Below, piece by piece: positions 21,617 to 21,663 of a DNA stretch of 21,663 bases (positions are counted from its first letter, which is position 1; each line of letters starts with the position of its first letter). The stretch is from positions 1 to 21,663 of the forward strand of contig JBBQBY010000055.1 of assembly GCA_038318235.1 (NCBI GenBank). Direction: 5' to 3'. The notes under the pieces are model-generated. The model had not been told where the DNA came from, did no database searches, and saw only the letters and a list, made by a program, of their open reading frames with translations. Position numbers and translations under genes: made by a program. Source of the stretch: JAPLGZ01 sp038318235. GTDB lineage: Bacteria; Chloroflexota; Anaerolineae; Caldilineales; Caldilineaceae.

Positions 21617-21663
21617 ATGACATTCAAATTTGTTTCCCAACCACTCGCTTTTGGTTTTTATGA
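21617..21663 (+). CDS. Possible gene start running off the window
   Basis: ATG 21617 opens a frame that stays open for 15 codons to the edge, MTFKFVSQPLAFGFY. It lies about 140 bp downstream of a TATAAT and just after the 18-bp motif. The Shine-Dalgarno is weak. It is too short to identify, and it may be chance. Confidence 0.25.
   Translation, partial: MTFKFVSQPLAFGFY

Overview
The window looks like chromosome from a filamentous Chloroflexota bacterium, probably of the Anaerolineae/Caldilineae type. This is inferred from gene content: a CofE-type F420 ligase, a DUF2723 membrane protein, an SH3b lipoprotein and a class A PBP with long Thr/Pro-rich linkers, a DUF4037 protein, a single-protein STAND ATPase with a winged helix, and an FmdB zinc ribbon with a long hydrophilic tail. 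No rRNA, tRNA or CRISPR array was seen.

Layout. Positions 1-140 hold the right end of an IS200/IS605-type (TnpB) element, with a folded omegaRNA-like scaffold. Next is a likely operon of a cysteine-less thioredoxin-fold protein and a SCO1-type copper chaperone (562-1893). A repeat-rich gap (1894-2263) contains a 17-bp hairpin and a 160-bp MITE-like element. It precedes a membrane-anchored Fn3/Thr-rich surface protein (2264-3592) and thpR (3629-4258). A divergent Amt transporter (minus strand, 4298-6025) lacks the second pore histidine. Envelope genes follow on the plus strand: a DUF2723 membrane enzyme, an SH3b lipoprotein, a second polytopic membrane protein of glycosyltransferase-C appearance, and a penicillin-binding protein 1A. 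A DUF4037 nucleotidyltransferase-like gene comes next. A secreted beta-sandwich protein lies on the minus strand (15422-16045).

The most unusual stretch is 16046-16530. It is a very AT-rich intergenic region ending in two perfect DnaA boxes (TTATCCACA) 3 bp apart. The boxes overlap the first codons of a STAND ATPase/winged-helix gene. It resembles an origin or a DnaA-controlled promoter. Downstream lie cofE, a second copy of the MITE family placed between a consensus promoter and a nuclease-fold/UvrD-tudor fusion gene, a bidirectional terminator, a small two-TM protein, and the FmdB protein. A possible gene start runs off the right edge.

The genes do not form one pathway. The coherent themes are cell envelope and surface (Fn3 protein, DUF2723, SH3b lipoprotein, GT-C-like protein, PBP1A, secreted sandwich) and a scatter of small palindromic repeats in nearly every intergenic gap. 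Three of these hairpins have loops of exactly 22 nt. An 18-bp motif occurs near both ends of the window.
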